Shown here: piece by piece, positions 25,989 through 39,654 of the stretch
How the letters are laid out: each line of letters opens with the position of its first letter
How positions within the stretch are numbered: position 1 is the stretch's first letter
DNA from: Thermomonas sp.
GTDB lineage: Bacteria > Pseudomonadota > Gammaproteobacteria > Xanthomonadales > Xanthomonadaceae
Direction: 5' to 3'
NCBI GenBank assembly: GCA_016720345.1
Contig: JADKKV010000002.1
Location: 1-64,000, forward strand
DNA: 64,000 nt
Notes under the pieces: model-generated
Databases searched by the model: none
What the model was told of the DNA's origin: nothing
Seen by the model: the letters and a program-made list of their open reading frames with translations, nothing else
Position numbers and translations under genes: made by a program

Positions 25989-26765
25989 ATGTGGACCGCG
26001 ATCACCCGTGAGGTCAGCCCCGCGCTGGCCGCCTGCGAGCTTTCCTTCGTGCCGCGCGCGCCGATCGATGTCGGGCGTGCGCAGGCGCAGCACGACGCCT
26101 ACTGCGCGGTGCTGGAATCGCTCGGCTGCGGGGTGATCCGGCTGCCGGCCGAGCCGGCGCTGCCGGATTCGGTGTTCGTGGAAGACGTGGCGCTGGCCTT
26201 CGATGAGGTCGCGGTGGCCACCCGCCCGGGTGCGGAGTCCCGTCGCGACGAGGGCCATGCGGTGCTCGAGGTGCTCGGCAGTGTCCGCCGCATCCTGCGC
26301 ATCGAAGCCCCCGGCACGCTGGATGGTGGAGACGTCCTGCGCATCGGCAAGCGTGTGTTCGTCGGCATCTCCGCGCGCAGCAACGCCGCGGGCAGGGAGC
26401 AGCTGCGCGTGCTGCTGGCGCCGTTCGGCTACACGGTGGAAGGGGTCGCCACCCGCGACTGCCTGCACCTGAAGTCGGCGGTGACCCAGGTGGCGGACGA
26501 CGTGGTGCTGGTCAACCCGGCCTGGGTCGATGTCGCCGCGTTCGCGGATTACCGGATGCTCGAGGTGGATCCCGCCGAGGAGCACGCCGCCAACGCGGTG
26601 CGCATCGGCGATGTGCTGGTCTATCCGGACTGCTTCCCGCGGACGCTGGAGCGCCTGCGGGCGGCCGGCATCCAGGTCGCCACGGTCGACGTGTCCGAGC
26701 TGCAGAAGGCGGAAGGCGCGGTGACCTGTTGCAGCGTGCTGTTGAAGGCAGGACCGGTGGGGTGA
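25989..26765 (+). CDS. Dimethylarginine dimethylaminohydrolase
   Basis: Probable amidinotransferase-fold hydrolase that converts N-omega-methylated arginines to citrulline and methylamines. Its 258 residues match the Pseudomonas enzyme (about 254). Substrate-binding acidic residues are in PDSVFVEDVAL, LDGGDVL is present, the catalytic His is in CLHLKSAV, and the nucleophile Cys is near the C terminus in VTCCSVLL. It is a single gene with a -10 element very near its start. Confidence 0.88.
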   Translation: MWTAITREVSPALAACELSFVPRAPIDVGRAQAQHDAYCAVLESLGCGVIRLPAEPALPDSVFVEDVALAFDEVAVATRPGAESRRDEGHAVLEVLGSVRRILRIEAPGTLDGGDVLRIGKRVFVGISARSNAAGREQLRVLLAPFGYTVEGVATRDCLHLKSAVTQVADDVVLVNPAWVDVAAFADYRMLEVDPAEEHAANAVRIGDVLVYPDCFPRTLERLRAAGIQVATVDVSELQKAEGAVTCCSVLLKAGPVG

Positions 26766-26886
26766 CGTTTGCCGATGCCGTTGCCGGTGCTCTCGTCGTC
26801 CGGGAGAGAGCCGCGGCGTCACCGCGGGAATGCGCGAGCATCGCCGCTCGCCTAAGCTGCACAACTTCAGGACAGGGAAGTCGGAA

Positions 26887-27039
26887 ATGAGTCTGGTCGG
26901 GATCGTGTTGCTGCTGGTGGCGATCTACGCTGCGTTCAAGGTGGTCGGGGCGTTGTTCAAGACCATGCTGTGGATCGGCATCCTGCTGTTCGCCTGGTGG
27001 TACTTCGGCCCGCGCATCGGCATGCCGTTTCCGTTCTGA
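26887..27039 (+). CDS. 50-residue membrane miniprotein
   Basis: Starts MSLVGIVLLLVAIYAAFKVVGALFKTMLW, with one or two hydrophobic helices and a short end (GPRIGMPFPF). A weak GGGAAG/GGAA lies before the ATG. It is convergent with the BaiN-like gene, and no family is recognised. It is likely an inner-membrane small protein. Confidence 0.6.
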   Translation: MSLVGIVLLLVAIYAAFKVVGALFKTMLWIGILLFAWWYFGPRIGMPFPF

Positions 27040-27060
27040 CGCCGCCTGGCGCCGCGATCG

Positions 27061-28254
27061 TCACGAAGCGATCGCGGTGCCCGCCGCGTGGCCGCTGGCC
27101 CAGGCCCACTGGAAGTTGTAGCCGCCCAGCCAGCCGCTGACATCCGCCACCTCGCCGATGAAATACAGGCCCGGGACATGCCGCGACATCATCGTGGCCG
27201 ACGACAGGCCGTCGGTATCGACGCCACCGAGGGTCACTTCCGCGGTGCGGTAGCCCTCGGTGCCGCTGGCGACCAGCGGCCATGACGACAACAGCCCGGC
27301 AACGGCGAGCAGTTCCGGCGGGGTGTATTGCCGCAACGGCTTGCTGGCGATCCAGTGCTCGCACAGGCGTTGGGCGAAGCGCTTCGGCAGGACTTCGGCC
27401 AGCAGCGTCTTCAGTTCTGCATCGCGGCGGGTCGCCTGCCATTCGCGCAGCTGCGCGTCGGCGTCGATGCCTGGCAACAGATCGACTCGCAGGTCATCGC
27501 CGGGTTGCCAATAGGAGCTGATCTGCAGGATCGACGGCCCGCTGATCCCGCGGTGGGTCACCAGCATGAAGTTGCGGAAGCTGGCGCCATTGCAGCGCGC
27601 CTCCACCGGCAGCGATACCCCGGCCAGGTCCTGCAGGCGCTCGGCATGCTTGCCGGTCAGGGTCAGCGGGACCAGCCCGGCGCGGGTCGGCAGCACCCCA
27701 TGGCCGAACTGCTTCGCCAGTGCGTAACCGAAGCCGCTCGCGCCCATGCTCGGGATCGACAGGCCGCCACTGGCGATCACCAGTGACGTCGCAACGAGCC
27801 GGCCCTGCGCGGCGTGCAGGCGGAAACTGCCATCGTCGAGATGCTCGACGCGCTCGATCGTGCATTGCGTGCGGACTTCGACGCCGGCGGTCGTGCATTC
27901 GTCCAGCAGCATCTTGACGATGAGCTTGGAGGACTCGTCGCAGAACAGCTGGCCGAGTTCCTTCTCGTGGTAGGCGATGCGGTGGCGTTCGACCAGATCG
28001 ATGAAGTGCCAGGGCGTGTAGCGCGCCAGCGCCGACTTGCAGAAGTGCGGATTGGCCGACAGGTAGTTGGCGTGGGTGGTGCCGGTATTGGTGAAATTGC
28101 AGCGCCCGCCGCCGGACATCAGGATCTTCTTGCCGACCTTGTTGGCGTGGTCGAGGACGAGCACGCGCAGGCCGCGCTGGCCGGCGGTGATCGCGCACAT
28201 CAGCCCGGCCGCGCCGGCGCCGATGACGATGGCGTCGTACGCGCGCTCGCTCAC
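27061..28254 (-). CDS. BaiN/YhiN-type NAD(P)/FAD oxidoreductase
   Basis: FAD flavoprotein of 397 residues in the HI0933/BaiN family. It has the N-terminal dinucleotide site VIGAGAAGLMCAI, the signature GGGRCNFTN, then KKILMSG and the C-terminal GLYFIGEVADVSGWLGGYN. I take GTG 28254 (GTGA overlap with the amidotransferase stop) as the start; GTG 28260 is an alternative. It is co-transcribed with the upstream amidotransferase gene. The substrate is unknown; BaiN proteins reduce bile-acid intermediates elsewhere, which need not apply here. Confidence 0.87.
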   Translation of the reverse strand: MSERAYDAIVIGAGAAGLMCAITAGQRGLRVLVLDHANKVGKKILMSGGGRCNFTNTGTTHANYLSANPHFCKSALARYTPWHFIDLVERHRIAYHEKELGQLFCDESSKLIVKMLLDECTTAGVEVRTQCTIERVEHLDDGSFRLHAAQGRLVATSLVIASGGLSIPSMGASGFGYALAKQFGHGVLPTRAGLVPLTLTGKHAERLQDLAGVSLPVEARCNGASFRNFMLVTHRGISGPSILQISSYWQPGDDLRVDLLPGIDADAQLREWQATRRDAELKTLLAEVLPKRFAQRLCEHWIASKPLRQYTPPELLAVAGLLSSWPLVASGTEGYRTAEVTLGGVDTDGLSSATMMSRHVPGLYFIGEVADVSGWLGGYNFQWAWASGHAAGTAIAS

Positions 28255-29006
28255 GCCCACTCGCGCGAGGGCAGGGTGTAGCGCCGTTGCGGGCGGCCGA
28301 CCAGGTCGAGGAAGTTGTTGAACACCGCATCCGCCTGCCGTTGCATCCCCGCGATGTGCTGGCGGGTCTGCGCGCGGATCGCATGTTCATCGTGCGGCAG
28401 GCCGGAATCCGCCAGCTCGTCCCGATAGGCAGGCTGGGCCAGCCAGCGTTCGACCAGGCGCTCGTCCATCTCCAGGTGGAACTGGAAGCCGTAGGCGTTG
28501 TCGCCGTAGCGGAAGGCCTGCTGATCGCAGTCGTTGCTGCGTGCGAGGTGGACCGCATCGGTCGGGATATCGAACCGGCAGCCGTGCCACTGGAACACCG
28601 GGGTGTCCGCATGCAACGGCGCCAGCACCGGGTCGGAGTGGCCGGCATCGGTCTTTTGCAGCGGATACCAGCCGATTTCCGGCACCGCGTTGCGCGAAAC
28701 GCTCGCGCCCAGCACGTGCGCCAGCAACTGCGCGCCCAGGCAGATCCCGAGCACCGGCTTGCCCTGTTCGAGCATGCGTTCGATCGCGCGCATCTCGTTG
28801 GCCAGGTGCGGGCGGCGTGGATGGTCTTCGACGTTCATCGGGCCGCCCAGCACCACCAGCCCGCGATAGCGATCGACGTTGAGCAGCGCGTCCGGATGCC
28901 GCTCGAAGTTCCTGAAGCGGATCCGGTGGCCACGCCGCCGGATCAGCGGGTCGAGCGTACCCAGCGGTTCGGCGGCGACGTGCTGGAAGACGAGGATGCG
29001 CGGCAT
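28251..29006 (-). CDS. Class I glutamine amidotransferase
   Basis: A stand-alone GATase1 protein of 251 residues resembling GuaA-type amidotransferases. The nucleophile elbow is GICLGAQLLA with Cys near residue 90, GGPMNVED is the oxyanion region, and the catalytic His and Glu are in FQFHLEM. These free-standing proteins often act on gamma-glutamyl compounds. It is the first gene of a two-gene unit with the BaiN-like gene, overlapping by GTGA. Confidence 0.85.
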   Translation of the reverse strand: MPRILVFQHVAAEPLGTLDPLIRRRGHRIRFRNFERHPDALLNVDRYRGLVVLGGPMNVEDHPRRPHLANEMRAIERMLEQGKPVLGICLGAQLLAHVLGASVSRNAVPEIGWYPLQKTDAGHSDPVLAPLHADTPVFQWHGCRFDIPTDAVHLARSNDCDQQAFRYGDNAYGFQFHLEMDERLVERWLAQPAYRDELADSGLPHDEHAIRAQTRQHIAGMQRQADAVFNNFLDLVGRPQRRYTLPSREWA

Positions 29007-29059
29007 GTGGCCACTATGCCAAACGCCGCCGCGTCATCGCCGTGCGATGCGTCATGCGC

Positions 29060-30838
<1,779 letters not shown>

Positions 30839-30938
30839 ATGCGTCCCATGTGAATGATTCAGTGGGCGTAGCCGCCGCGGGTTTGACCGCACAGTGTACG
30901 CCCGCCTGCCTGAGCGAAGGCTCCAACGGCGGGCGGGC

Positions 30939-30944
30939 TACGAT
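30939..30944 (+). promoter_or_regulatory. -10 element of a predicted leaderless transcript
   Basis: TACGAT is 5 nt before the SelO start codon; there is no ribosome binding site. Confidence 0.4.
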
Positions 30945-30949
30945 GCGGC

Positions 30950-32509
30950 ATGCACCTGCCGAGCTTCGACAACCGCTTCCTGCGCTCGCTTCCCGGGGAC
31001 CCGGAGCCGCGCAACTTCATCCGCCAGGTGCGCGCCGCGCTGTGGTCGGCGGTCGCTCCGGCGCCGGTCGCCGCGCCGCGGCTGCTGGCGCATTCGCAAG
31101 AAATGGCCGCCGAACTGGGCTTCAGCGAGGCCGACGTCAGCTCCCCGGAGTTCGCCCGGGTGTTCGCCGGGAATGCGCTGTTGCCGGGGATGCAGCCGTT
31201 CGCGAGCAACTACGGCGGCCACCAGTTCGGGCATTGGGCGGGCCAGCTCGGCGACGGGCGCGCGATTTCGCTGGGCGAAGCGGTGCTCGCCGATGGCCAG
31301 CGCCGCGAGCTGCAGCTGAAGGGTGCGGGTCCGACCCCCTATTCGCGCTCCGCCGACGGTCGTGCGGTGCTGCGCTCCTCGATCCGCGAATTCCTGTGCA
31401 GCGAGGCGATGCACCACCTGGGTATCCCGACCACCCGTGCGCTGAGCCTGGTCGGCACCGGCGAGGGCGTGGTCCGCGACATGTTCTACGACGGCCATCC
31501 CGAAGTGGAGCCGGGCGCCATCGTCTGCCGGGTGGCGCCGTCCTTCCTGCGCTTCGGCCATTTCGAGCTGCCGTCGCAGCGCGGCGACACCAGCCTGCTG
31601 CAGGCGCTTGCCGACTTCTGCATCGCACGCGATTTCCCGCACCTGCGGGGGCGGGGCGAGCCGCTTTACGCCGACTGGTTCGCGGAAGTCTGCGAGCGTA
31701 CCGCTCGGCTGGTGGCCGGGTGGATGCGGGTCGGCTTCGTGCACGGGGTGCTCAACACCGACAACATGTCGATCCTCGGCCTGGCCATCGACTACGGTCC
31801 GTACGGCTGGATCGACGCCTACGATCCCGACTGGACCCCGAACACCACCGACGCCACGGGCCGGCGCTACCGGTTCGGCTGGCAACCCCGGGTGGCGAAC
31901 TGGAACCTGGGCCAGCTGGCGCGCGCGCTGGCGCCGCTGTTCACGGATGCCGCGCCGCTCCAGGCCGGCCTGGACCGCTTTGGCGCGGCCTTCGCCGCCG
32001 CTGACCGCGACGACACCGCGCGCAAGCTGGGGCTGGCGGAATGCGGCGATGCCGATGTCGCGCTGCTCCGCGACCTGCACGGCCTGCTGCACGCACACGA
32101 GGTCGACATGACCCTGTGGTTCCGGGCCCTGGCCGATATCGATCCGCGCGCGCCCTCGCTGGCACCGCTGGAGCATGCGTTCTACGACGCCGGCAAGCGC
32201 ACCGCGGGCGAGGCTGGGTTGAACGACTGGCTGGCGCGTTACGCCGCGCGCGTGCGCGAGGACGCGCTGTCCGTCGATGGCAGGCGTGCGCGGATGCACG
32301 CCGCCAACCCGAAGTTCGTGTTGCGCAACTGGCTGGCGCAGGAGGCCATCGACCGCGCGCATGCCGGGGACATGGCCGGCATCGGCGAATTGCTGGCGGT
32401 CATGCGCCGGCCATACGAGGAACAGCCGGGCAATGAACGATTCGCCGGCAAGCGCCCCGACTGGGCGAAGGACCGGGCCGGCTGTTCGATGCTGTCCTGC
32501 AGCTCCTGA
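30950..32509 (+). CDS. selO: SelO (YdiU) protein adenylyltransferase
   Basis: Pseudokinase that transfers AMP to proteins and protects against oxidative stress in E. coli. Its 519 residues have the family blocks [31 protein letters not shown] and [12 protein letters not shown], then [21 protein letters not shown], which contains metal-binding residues. The C terminus CSMLSCSS carries Cys residues at the place of the selenocysteine of eukaryotic SelO. It is convergent with a 32-residue lysine-rich gene. Confidence 0.9.
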   Translation: MHLPSFDNRFLRSLPGDPEPRNFIRQVRAALWSAVAPAPVAAPRLLAHSQEMAAELGFSEADVSSPEFARVFAGNALLPGMQPFASNYGGHQFGHWAGQLGDGRAISLGEAVLADGQRRELQLKGAGPTPYSRSADGRAVLRSSIREFLCSEAMHHLGIPTTRALSLVGTGEGVVRDMFYDGHPEVEPGAIVCRVAPSFLRFGHFELPSQRGDTSLLQALADFCIARDFPHLRGRGEPLYADWFAEVCERTARLVAGWMRVGFVHGVLNTDNMSILGLAIDYGPYGWIDAYDPDWTPNTTDATGRRYRFGWQPRVANWNLGQLARALAPLFTDAAPLQAGLDRFGAAFAAADRDDTARKLGLAECGDADVALLRDLHGLLHAHEVDMTLWFRALADIDPRAPSLAPLEHAFYDAGKRTAGEAGLNDWLARYAARVREDALSVDGRRARMHAANPKFVLRNWLAQEAIDRAHAGDMAGIGELLAVMRRPYEEQPGNERFAGKRPDWAKDRAGCSMLSCSS

Positions 32510-32530
32510 CAACCGGTCCGGTGGCCGGGC

Positions 32531-32629
32531 TTACTTGCCCTTCTTTTCCTTCTTCGCCGCGCGCTTTTCCTTCAGCGACTTCTCCGGCTTCTTCTTCTCG
32601 CTCTTCTTCTGGTCCATGCCCTTGCTCAT
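32531..32629 (-). CDS. 32-residue lysine-rich miniprotein
   Basis: Starts MSKGMDQKKSEKKKPEKS and ends EKKGK: 14 Lys and one Arg in 32 residues, with no aromatic residue or Cys. AGGACAGTGCG precedes the ATG, giving a good ribosome binding site. The extreme composition fits a small nucleic-acid-binding or ribosome-associated protein. It lies between selO (convergent) and uup (divergent). I recall similar short proteins in related genomes, but this was not checked. Confidence 0.6.
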   Translation of the reverse strand: MSKGMDQKKSEKKKPEKSLKEKRAAKKEKKGK

Positions 32630-32699
32630 CGCACTGTCCTTTTCGAGGTGGATTGGGTGGCACGCGCCCCGGCCGCCCGGTTCCGCAGGGGGCGCGGAC

Positions 32700-32705
32700 T
32701 ACAAT
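32700..32705 (+). promoter_or_regulatory. -10 element of a predicted leaderless transcript
   Basis: TACAAT ends 5 nt before the uup ATG. Any normal start point would put the mRNA end at the start codon. Confidence 0.45.
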
Positions 32706-32710
32706 GGTGC

Positions 32711-34597
<1,887 letters not shown>

Positions 34598-34675
34598 CGC
34601 GATCCGGGCCCGTGCGGGCGGCCAACCCACGCCGGTGATTGCATCCGGGTCTGGCCGATACAGATCCGGGGCGGC

Positions 34676-34681
34676 TACAAT
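34676..34681 (+). promoter_or_regulatory. Likely -10 element of the nuo operon
   Basis: TACAAT lies 58 nt before the nuoA start codon. No strong -35 is seen at 17 bp. The gap between uup and nuoA is 142 bp. Confidence 0.4.
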
Positions 34682-34739
34682 GGCGGGGATAAGCGGGCGC
34701 AACTGCAGCCTGCTTGCCCATGACTAGTCCGAGGCGCGC

Positions 34740-35086
34740 GTGCTGGCCGAATACCTGCCAACCCTGCTGTTCCTGATCGTTGCCACCGGCATCGGCATCG
34801 CCCTGATCATCGTCGGCAACGTGCTGGGCCCGAAGCGCCCGACCGCCGAGAAGCTGTCGCCGTACGAATGCGGCTTCGGCGCGTTCGAGAACGCACGCGC
34901 GCAGTTCGACGTGCGCTACTACCTGGTCGCGATCCTGTTCATCGTGTTCGACCTCGAAATCGCCTTCGTGTTCCCGTGGGCGCTGGTGTTCCGCGAACTG
35001 GGCGTGTTCGGCCTGATCGAGATGGGCGTGTTCCTGGGCCTGCTGGTGATCGGCTTCATCTACGTATGGAAGAAGGGCGCCCTCGA

Positions 35087-35096
<10 letters not shown>
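34740..35096 (+). CDS. nuoA: NADH-quinone oxidoreductase subunit A
   Basis: Membrane subunit of complex I, 118 residues with three helices. The conserved [24 protein letters not shown] loop contacts the quinone channel, followed by [15 protein letters not shown]. It starts at a GTG preceded by GAGG. It overlaps the nuoB start. First of fourteen genes. Confidence 0.95.
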
Positions 35097-35697
<601 letters not shown>

Positions 35698-35701
<4 letters not shown>

Positions 35702-36459
35702 GCGCGTCGCTGGCGAACGAACTTGCGGCGCGCTTCGGCGCGGCCGCGGTCGAGGTCGCGCTGCCGCGCGGCGAGACCACGCTCGAGGTCCCCGCGGGCG
35801 AATGGGTGGCGGCCTGCACCGCGCTGCGCGATGCATTCGGCTTCGATACCTTCATCGACCTGTGCGGGGTCGACTACCTGGGCTACGGCAACGACGAGTG
35901 GGATACCGACGGCGTTTCCGCCCAGGGATTCAGCCGCGGGGTCGAGGGCCGGGGACCGGGTCGCTTCAAGTGGGGCGAGCGGCCGAGCCACCAGGTCGGC
36001 GAACCCGCCGCGGTGGCCGCGGACACGCTCGAAGGCAAGCGCTTCGCCGTTGTCCTGCACCTGTTGTCGGTGCGTCGCAACCTGCGCCTGCGGGTGCGTT
36101 GCTTCGCCGCCGACAACAGCCTGCCGGTGGTGGGCTCGCTGGTCGGGGTGTGGCCCGGCGTCAACTGGTTCGAGCGCGAGGCATTCGACCTGTTCGGGAT
36201 CATCTTCGAGGGGCATCCGGACCTGCGCCGGATCCTCACCGACTACGGCTTCGTCGGCCATCCGTTCCGCAAGGACTTCCCGCTGATCGGCAACGTCGAG
36301 GTCCGCTATGACGCAGGCCTCAAGCGCGTGGTCTACGAGCCGGTGACCTCGGTCGAGCCGCGCGTGGGCGTGCCGCGGGTGATCCGCGACGACGCCCGCT
36401 TCGCCACCGCCGAAGGCGAGCGCGGCGGCAAGATCCTCGATCGGGAGGCCCGTCGATGA
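35698..36459 (+). CDS. nuoC: NADH-quinone oxidoreductase subunit C
   Basis: 30-kDa hydrophilic subunit of complex I, 253 residues. The core ([40 protein letters not shown], ending HPFRKDFPL) is complete. A loop of about 30 residues before it ([20 protein letters not shown]) is longer than in E. coli. In this organism C and D are separate genes, unlike the NuoCD fusion of enterics. Overlaps both neighbours by ATGA. Confidence 0.93.
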
Positions 36460-37760
36460 GCGCCGTGCCGACGTCGGGCCTGTTCGCCAGCAATGCCGGC
36501 GAAGCCCTGCAGGAGATCCGCAACTACACCCTCAACTTCGGCCCGCAGCACCCGGCCGCGCATGGCGTGCTGCGCCTGATCCTGGAGATGGACGGCGAGG
36601 TGATCCGCCGCGCGGATCCGCACGTGGGCCTGCTGCACCGGGGCACCGAGAAGCTGGCCGAGTCCAAGCCGTTCAACCAGTCGATCGGCTACATGGACCG
36701 CCTGGACTACGTGTCGATGATGTGCAACGAGCACGCCTACGTGCTCGCGATCGAACGGCTGATGGGGATCGAGGCGCCGGAGCGGGCGCAGTGGATCCGC
36801 ACCATGTTCGACGAGATCACCCGGATCCTGAACCACCTGATGTGGGTGGGTTCGAACGCGCTCGACCTCGGCGCGATGGCGGTGTTCCTGTACGCCTTCC
36901 GCGAGCGCGAGGAGCTGATGGACTGCTACGAGGCGGTCAGCGGCGCGCGCATGCACGCGACCTACTACCGCCCGGGCGGCGTCTACCGCGACCTGCCCGC
37001 GAAGATGCCGCGTTACAAGGAATCGCCGTGGCGCAAGGGCGCCAAGCTCAAGCGCTTCAACCAGTGGCGCGAAGGCTCGCTGCTCGATTACCTCGAGCAC
37101 TTCTGCAAGGACTTCCCGGCCCGCGTCGACGAGTACGAGACCCTGCTCACCGACAACCGCATCTGGAAGCAGCGCACCGTCGGCATCGGCGTGATCCCGC
37201 CGGAACAGGCGATGGCCTGGGGCATGAGCGGCCCGATGCTGCGCGGCTCCGGCGTGGCCTGGGACCTGCGCAAGAAGCAGCCCTACGCGAAGTACGCGGA
37301 GGTCGATTTCGACATCCCGGTCGGGGTCAAGGGCGACTGCTACGACCGTTACCTGGTTCGCATGGCCGAAATGCGCCAGTCCACCCGCATCATCGAGCAG
37401 TGCGTGCGCTGGCTGAAGGCCAACCCGGGCCCGGTGATGCTGGACAACTACAAGGTGTCGCCGCCGTCGCGTGAAGCGATGAAGGACGACATGGAAGCCC
37501 TCATCCACCACTTCAAGCTGTTCTCCGAAGGCTATTGCGTCCCCGCCGGCGAGACCTACGCGGCGGTCGAGGCACCGAAGGGCGAGTTCGGCTGCTACCT
37601 GGTGAGCGACGGCGCCAACAAGCCGTTCCGCGTGCACCTGCGCGCGCCCGGCTTCGCCCACCTGTCGTCGATGGACGAGATCGTGAAGGGCCACATGCTG
37701 GCCGACGTGGTGGCGATGATCGGCACCTACGACATCGTGTTTGGAGAAGTCGACCGATGA
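36456..37760 (+). CDS. nuoD: NADH-quinone oxidoreductase subunit D
   Basis: 49-kDa subunit forming the quinone-binding pocket with NuoB; 434 residues. Diagnostic blocks are [38 protein letters not shown] and the C-terminal [15 protein letters not shown]. It has no Fe-S cluster. Starts and ends in ATGA overlaps with nuoC and nuoE. Confidence 0.95.
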   Translation: MSAVPTSGLFASNAGEALQEIRNYTLNFGPQHPAAHGVLRLILEMDGEVIRRADPHVGLLHRGTEKLAESKPFNQSIGYMDRLDYVSMMCNEHAYVLAIERLMGIEAPERAQWIRTMFDEITRILNHLMWVGSNALDLGAMAVFLYAFREREELMDCYEAVSGARMHATYYRPGGVYRDLPAKMPRYKESPWRKGAKLKRFNQWREGSLLDYLEHFCKDFPARVDEYETLLTDNRIWKQRTVGIGVIPPEQAMAWGMSGPMLRGSGVAWDLRKKQPYAKYAEVDFDIPVGVKGDCYDRYLVRMAEMRQSTRIIEQCVRWLKANPGPVMLDNYKVSPPSREAMKDDMEALIHHFKLFSEGYCVPAGETYAAVEAPKGEFGCYLVSDGANKPFRVHLRAPGFAHLSSMDEIVKGHMLADVVAMIGTYDIVFGEVDR

Positions 37761-38284
37761 AGGCGACGGGCAATTTCGAAAACGCGCGCAGCGTGGACCC
37801 GATGGTGGCGCTGTCGGATGCGACGCGTGCGCACATCGACCACTGGCTGGCCAAGTTCCCCGCCGACCGCAAGCGTTCCGCGGTGCTGCAGGGCCTGTTC
37901 GCGGCGCAGGAACAGAACGGCGGCTGGCTCAGCGACGAGATGATCGCCGCGGTCGCCCGGTACCTGGACCTGCCGCCGGTATGGGCCTACGAGGTCGCGA
38001 CCTTCTACTCGATGTTCGAGACCAAGCCGGTCGGCCGCAACAACGTGGCCTTCTGCACCAACATCAGCTGCTGGTTGAACGGCGCCGAGGACCTGGTCGC
38101 GCACGCCGAGCAGAAGCTTGGCTGCAAGCTGGGCGGTTCCACCGCGGATGGCCGCATCTACCTCAAGCGCGAGGAAGAATGCGTGGCCGCGTGCTGCGGC
38201 GCGCCGGTGGTGGTGATCAACGGGCATTACCACGAGAAGCTCGACGCCGCGAAGGTGGACGAACTGCTGGACGGGCTGAAGTAA
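37757..38284 (+). CDS. nuoE: NADH-quinone oxidoreductase subunit E
   Basis: 24-kDa thioredoxin-like subunit with the 2Fe-2S cluster N1a, part of the NADH module. Its 175 residues include Cys ligands in FCTNISCW and [11 protein letters not shown]. The stop overlaps the nuoF ATG (TAATG). Confidence 0.94.
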   Translation: MKATGNFENARSVDPMVALSDATRAHIDHWLAKFPADRKRSAVLQGLFAAQEQNGGWLSDEMIAAVARYLDLPPVWAYEVATFYSMFETKPVGRNNVAFCTNISCWLNGAEDLVAHAEQKLGCKLGGSTADGRIYLKREEECVAACCGAPVVVINGHYHEKLDAAKVDELLDGLK

Positions 38285-39654
38285 TGGGCGGACACCACAG
38301 CCACTATTCCGAGGGCTACGGCCCGGTTGGCCCGGCGCCGACGGAGCACAGCGTGGTCTACACCACCCTGCATTTCGACAAGCCGTGGTCGTACGAGAAC
38401 TACCTGAAGACCGGCGGCTACAGCGCGCTGCGCAGGATCCTGGAAGAAAGGATCCCGCCGGCGGACGTGGTCGAGATGGTCAAGCAGTCCGGCCTGCGCG
38501 GCCGCGGCGGCGCGGGCTTCCCGACCGGCCTGAAGTGGAGCTTCATGCCGAAGGGCCCGGGGCAGAAGTACATCCTGTGCAATTCGGACGAGTCGGAGCC
38601 GGGCACCGCCAAGGACCGCGACATCCTGCGTTACAACCCGCACGCGGTGATCGAGGGCATGGCGATCGCCTGCTACGCCACCGGCGCCACCGTGGCCTAC
38701 AACTACCTGCGCGGCGAGTTCCACCACGAGCCCTTCGAGCACCTGGAAGAGGCCACCCGCGAGGCCTACGCCAACGGCTGGCTGGGCAAGGACGTGCTCG
38801 GCAGCGGCATCGACATCGACATCCACAACGCGCTGGGCGCCGGTGCCTACATCTGCGGCGAAGAGACCGCGCTGATGGAGTCGCTGGAAGGCAAGAAGGG
38901 CCAGCCGCGCTACAAGCCGCCGTTCCCGGCCAACTTCGGCCTGTACGGCAAGCCGACCACGATCAACAACACCGAGACCTATGCCTCGGTGCCGGCGATC
39001 GTGCGCAACGGCGCGGAATGGTTCGCGGGGCTCGGCAAGCCCAACAACGGCGGCCCCAAGGTGTTCTCGGTGTCCGGCCACGTGGCGCGTCCCGGCAACC
39101 ACGAGATCCGCCTCGGCACCCCGTTCGCCGACCTGCTGCAGCTGTGCGGCGGGATCCGCGCCGGCCACCGGATCAAGGCGGTGATCCCGGGCGGTTCGTC
39201 GATGCCGGTGCTGCCGGGCGAGGTGATGATGGGCCTCACGATGGACTACGACAGCATCCAGAAGGCCGGGTCCGGGCTGGGTTCGGGCGCGGTGATCGTG
39301 ATGGACGAGACCACCTGCATGGTCCGCGCCTGCCAGCGCATCTCGCGGTTCTACTACGCGGAATCCTGCGGCCAGTGCACCCCGTGCCGCGAAGGCACCG
39401 GCTGGATGTACCGGATGCTGACCCGGATCGCCAACCTCGAGGCGACCATGGACGACCTGCACATGCTGCGCGCCTCCGCCGGGCAGATCGAGGGCCACAC
39501 CATCTGCGCGTTCGGCGAAGCCGCGGCGTGGCCGGTGCAGGGCTTCCTGCGCCATTTCTGGCATGAATTCGAGTACGCGATCGTGAACAAGCGCTTCTAC
39601 GTCGACGACGAGCGCGCGGGCACCCTGGCCAAGACCGCGCAGGTGGCCGCATGA
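38284..39654 (+). CDS. nuoF: NADH-quinone oxidoreductase subunit F
   Basis: 51-kDa subunit that binds NADH and FMN and holds cluster N3. It has 456 residues. The NADH/FMN loop is [16 protein letters not shown], with [10 protein letters not shown] and [14 protein letters not shown]. The 4Fe-4S ligands are [11 protein letters not shown] plus the Cys in GHTICAFG. A His-rich N terminus ([10 protein letters not shown]) precedes the conserved fold. Confidence 0.95.
   Translation: MGGHHSHYSEGYGPVGPAPTEHSVVYTTLHFDKPWSYENYLKTGGYSALRRILEERIPPADVVEMVKQSGLRGRGGAGFPTGLKWSFMPKGPGQKYILCNSDESEPGTAKDRDILRYNPHAVIEGMAIACYATGATVAYNYLRGEFHHEPFEHLEEATREAYANGWLGKDVLGSGIDIDIHNALGAGAYICGEETALMESLEGKKGQPRYKPPFPANFGLYGKPTTINNTETYASVPAIVRNGAEWFAGLGKPNNGGPKVFSVSGHVARPGNHEIRLGTPFADLLQLCGGIRAGHRIKAVIPGGSSMPVLPGEVMMGLTMDYDSIQKAGSGLGSGAVIVMDETTCMVRACQRISRFYYAESCGQCTPCREGTGWMYRMLTRIANLEATMDDLHMLRASAGQIEGHTICAFGEAAAWPVQGFLRHFWHEFEYAIVNKRFYVDDERAGTLAKTAQVAA

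Noticed and set aside
30950-32509. SelO C-terminal CSMLSCSS as possible selenocysteine site
   Set aside because: The codons are ordinary TGC/TCC and the stop is TGA with no sign of a SECIS-like element, so Cys is used.
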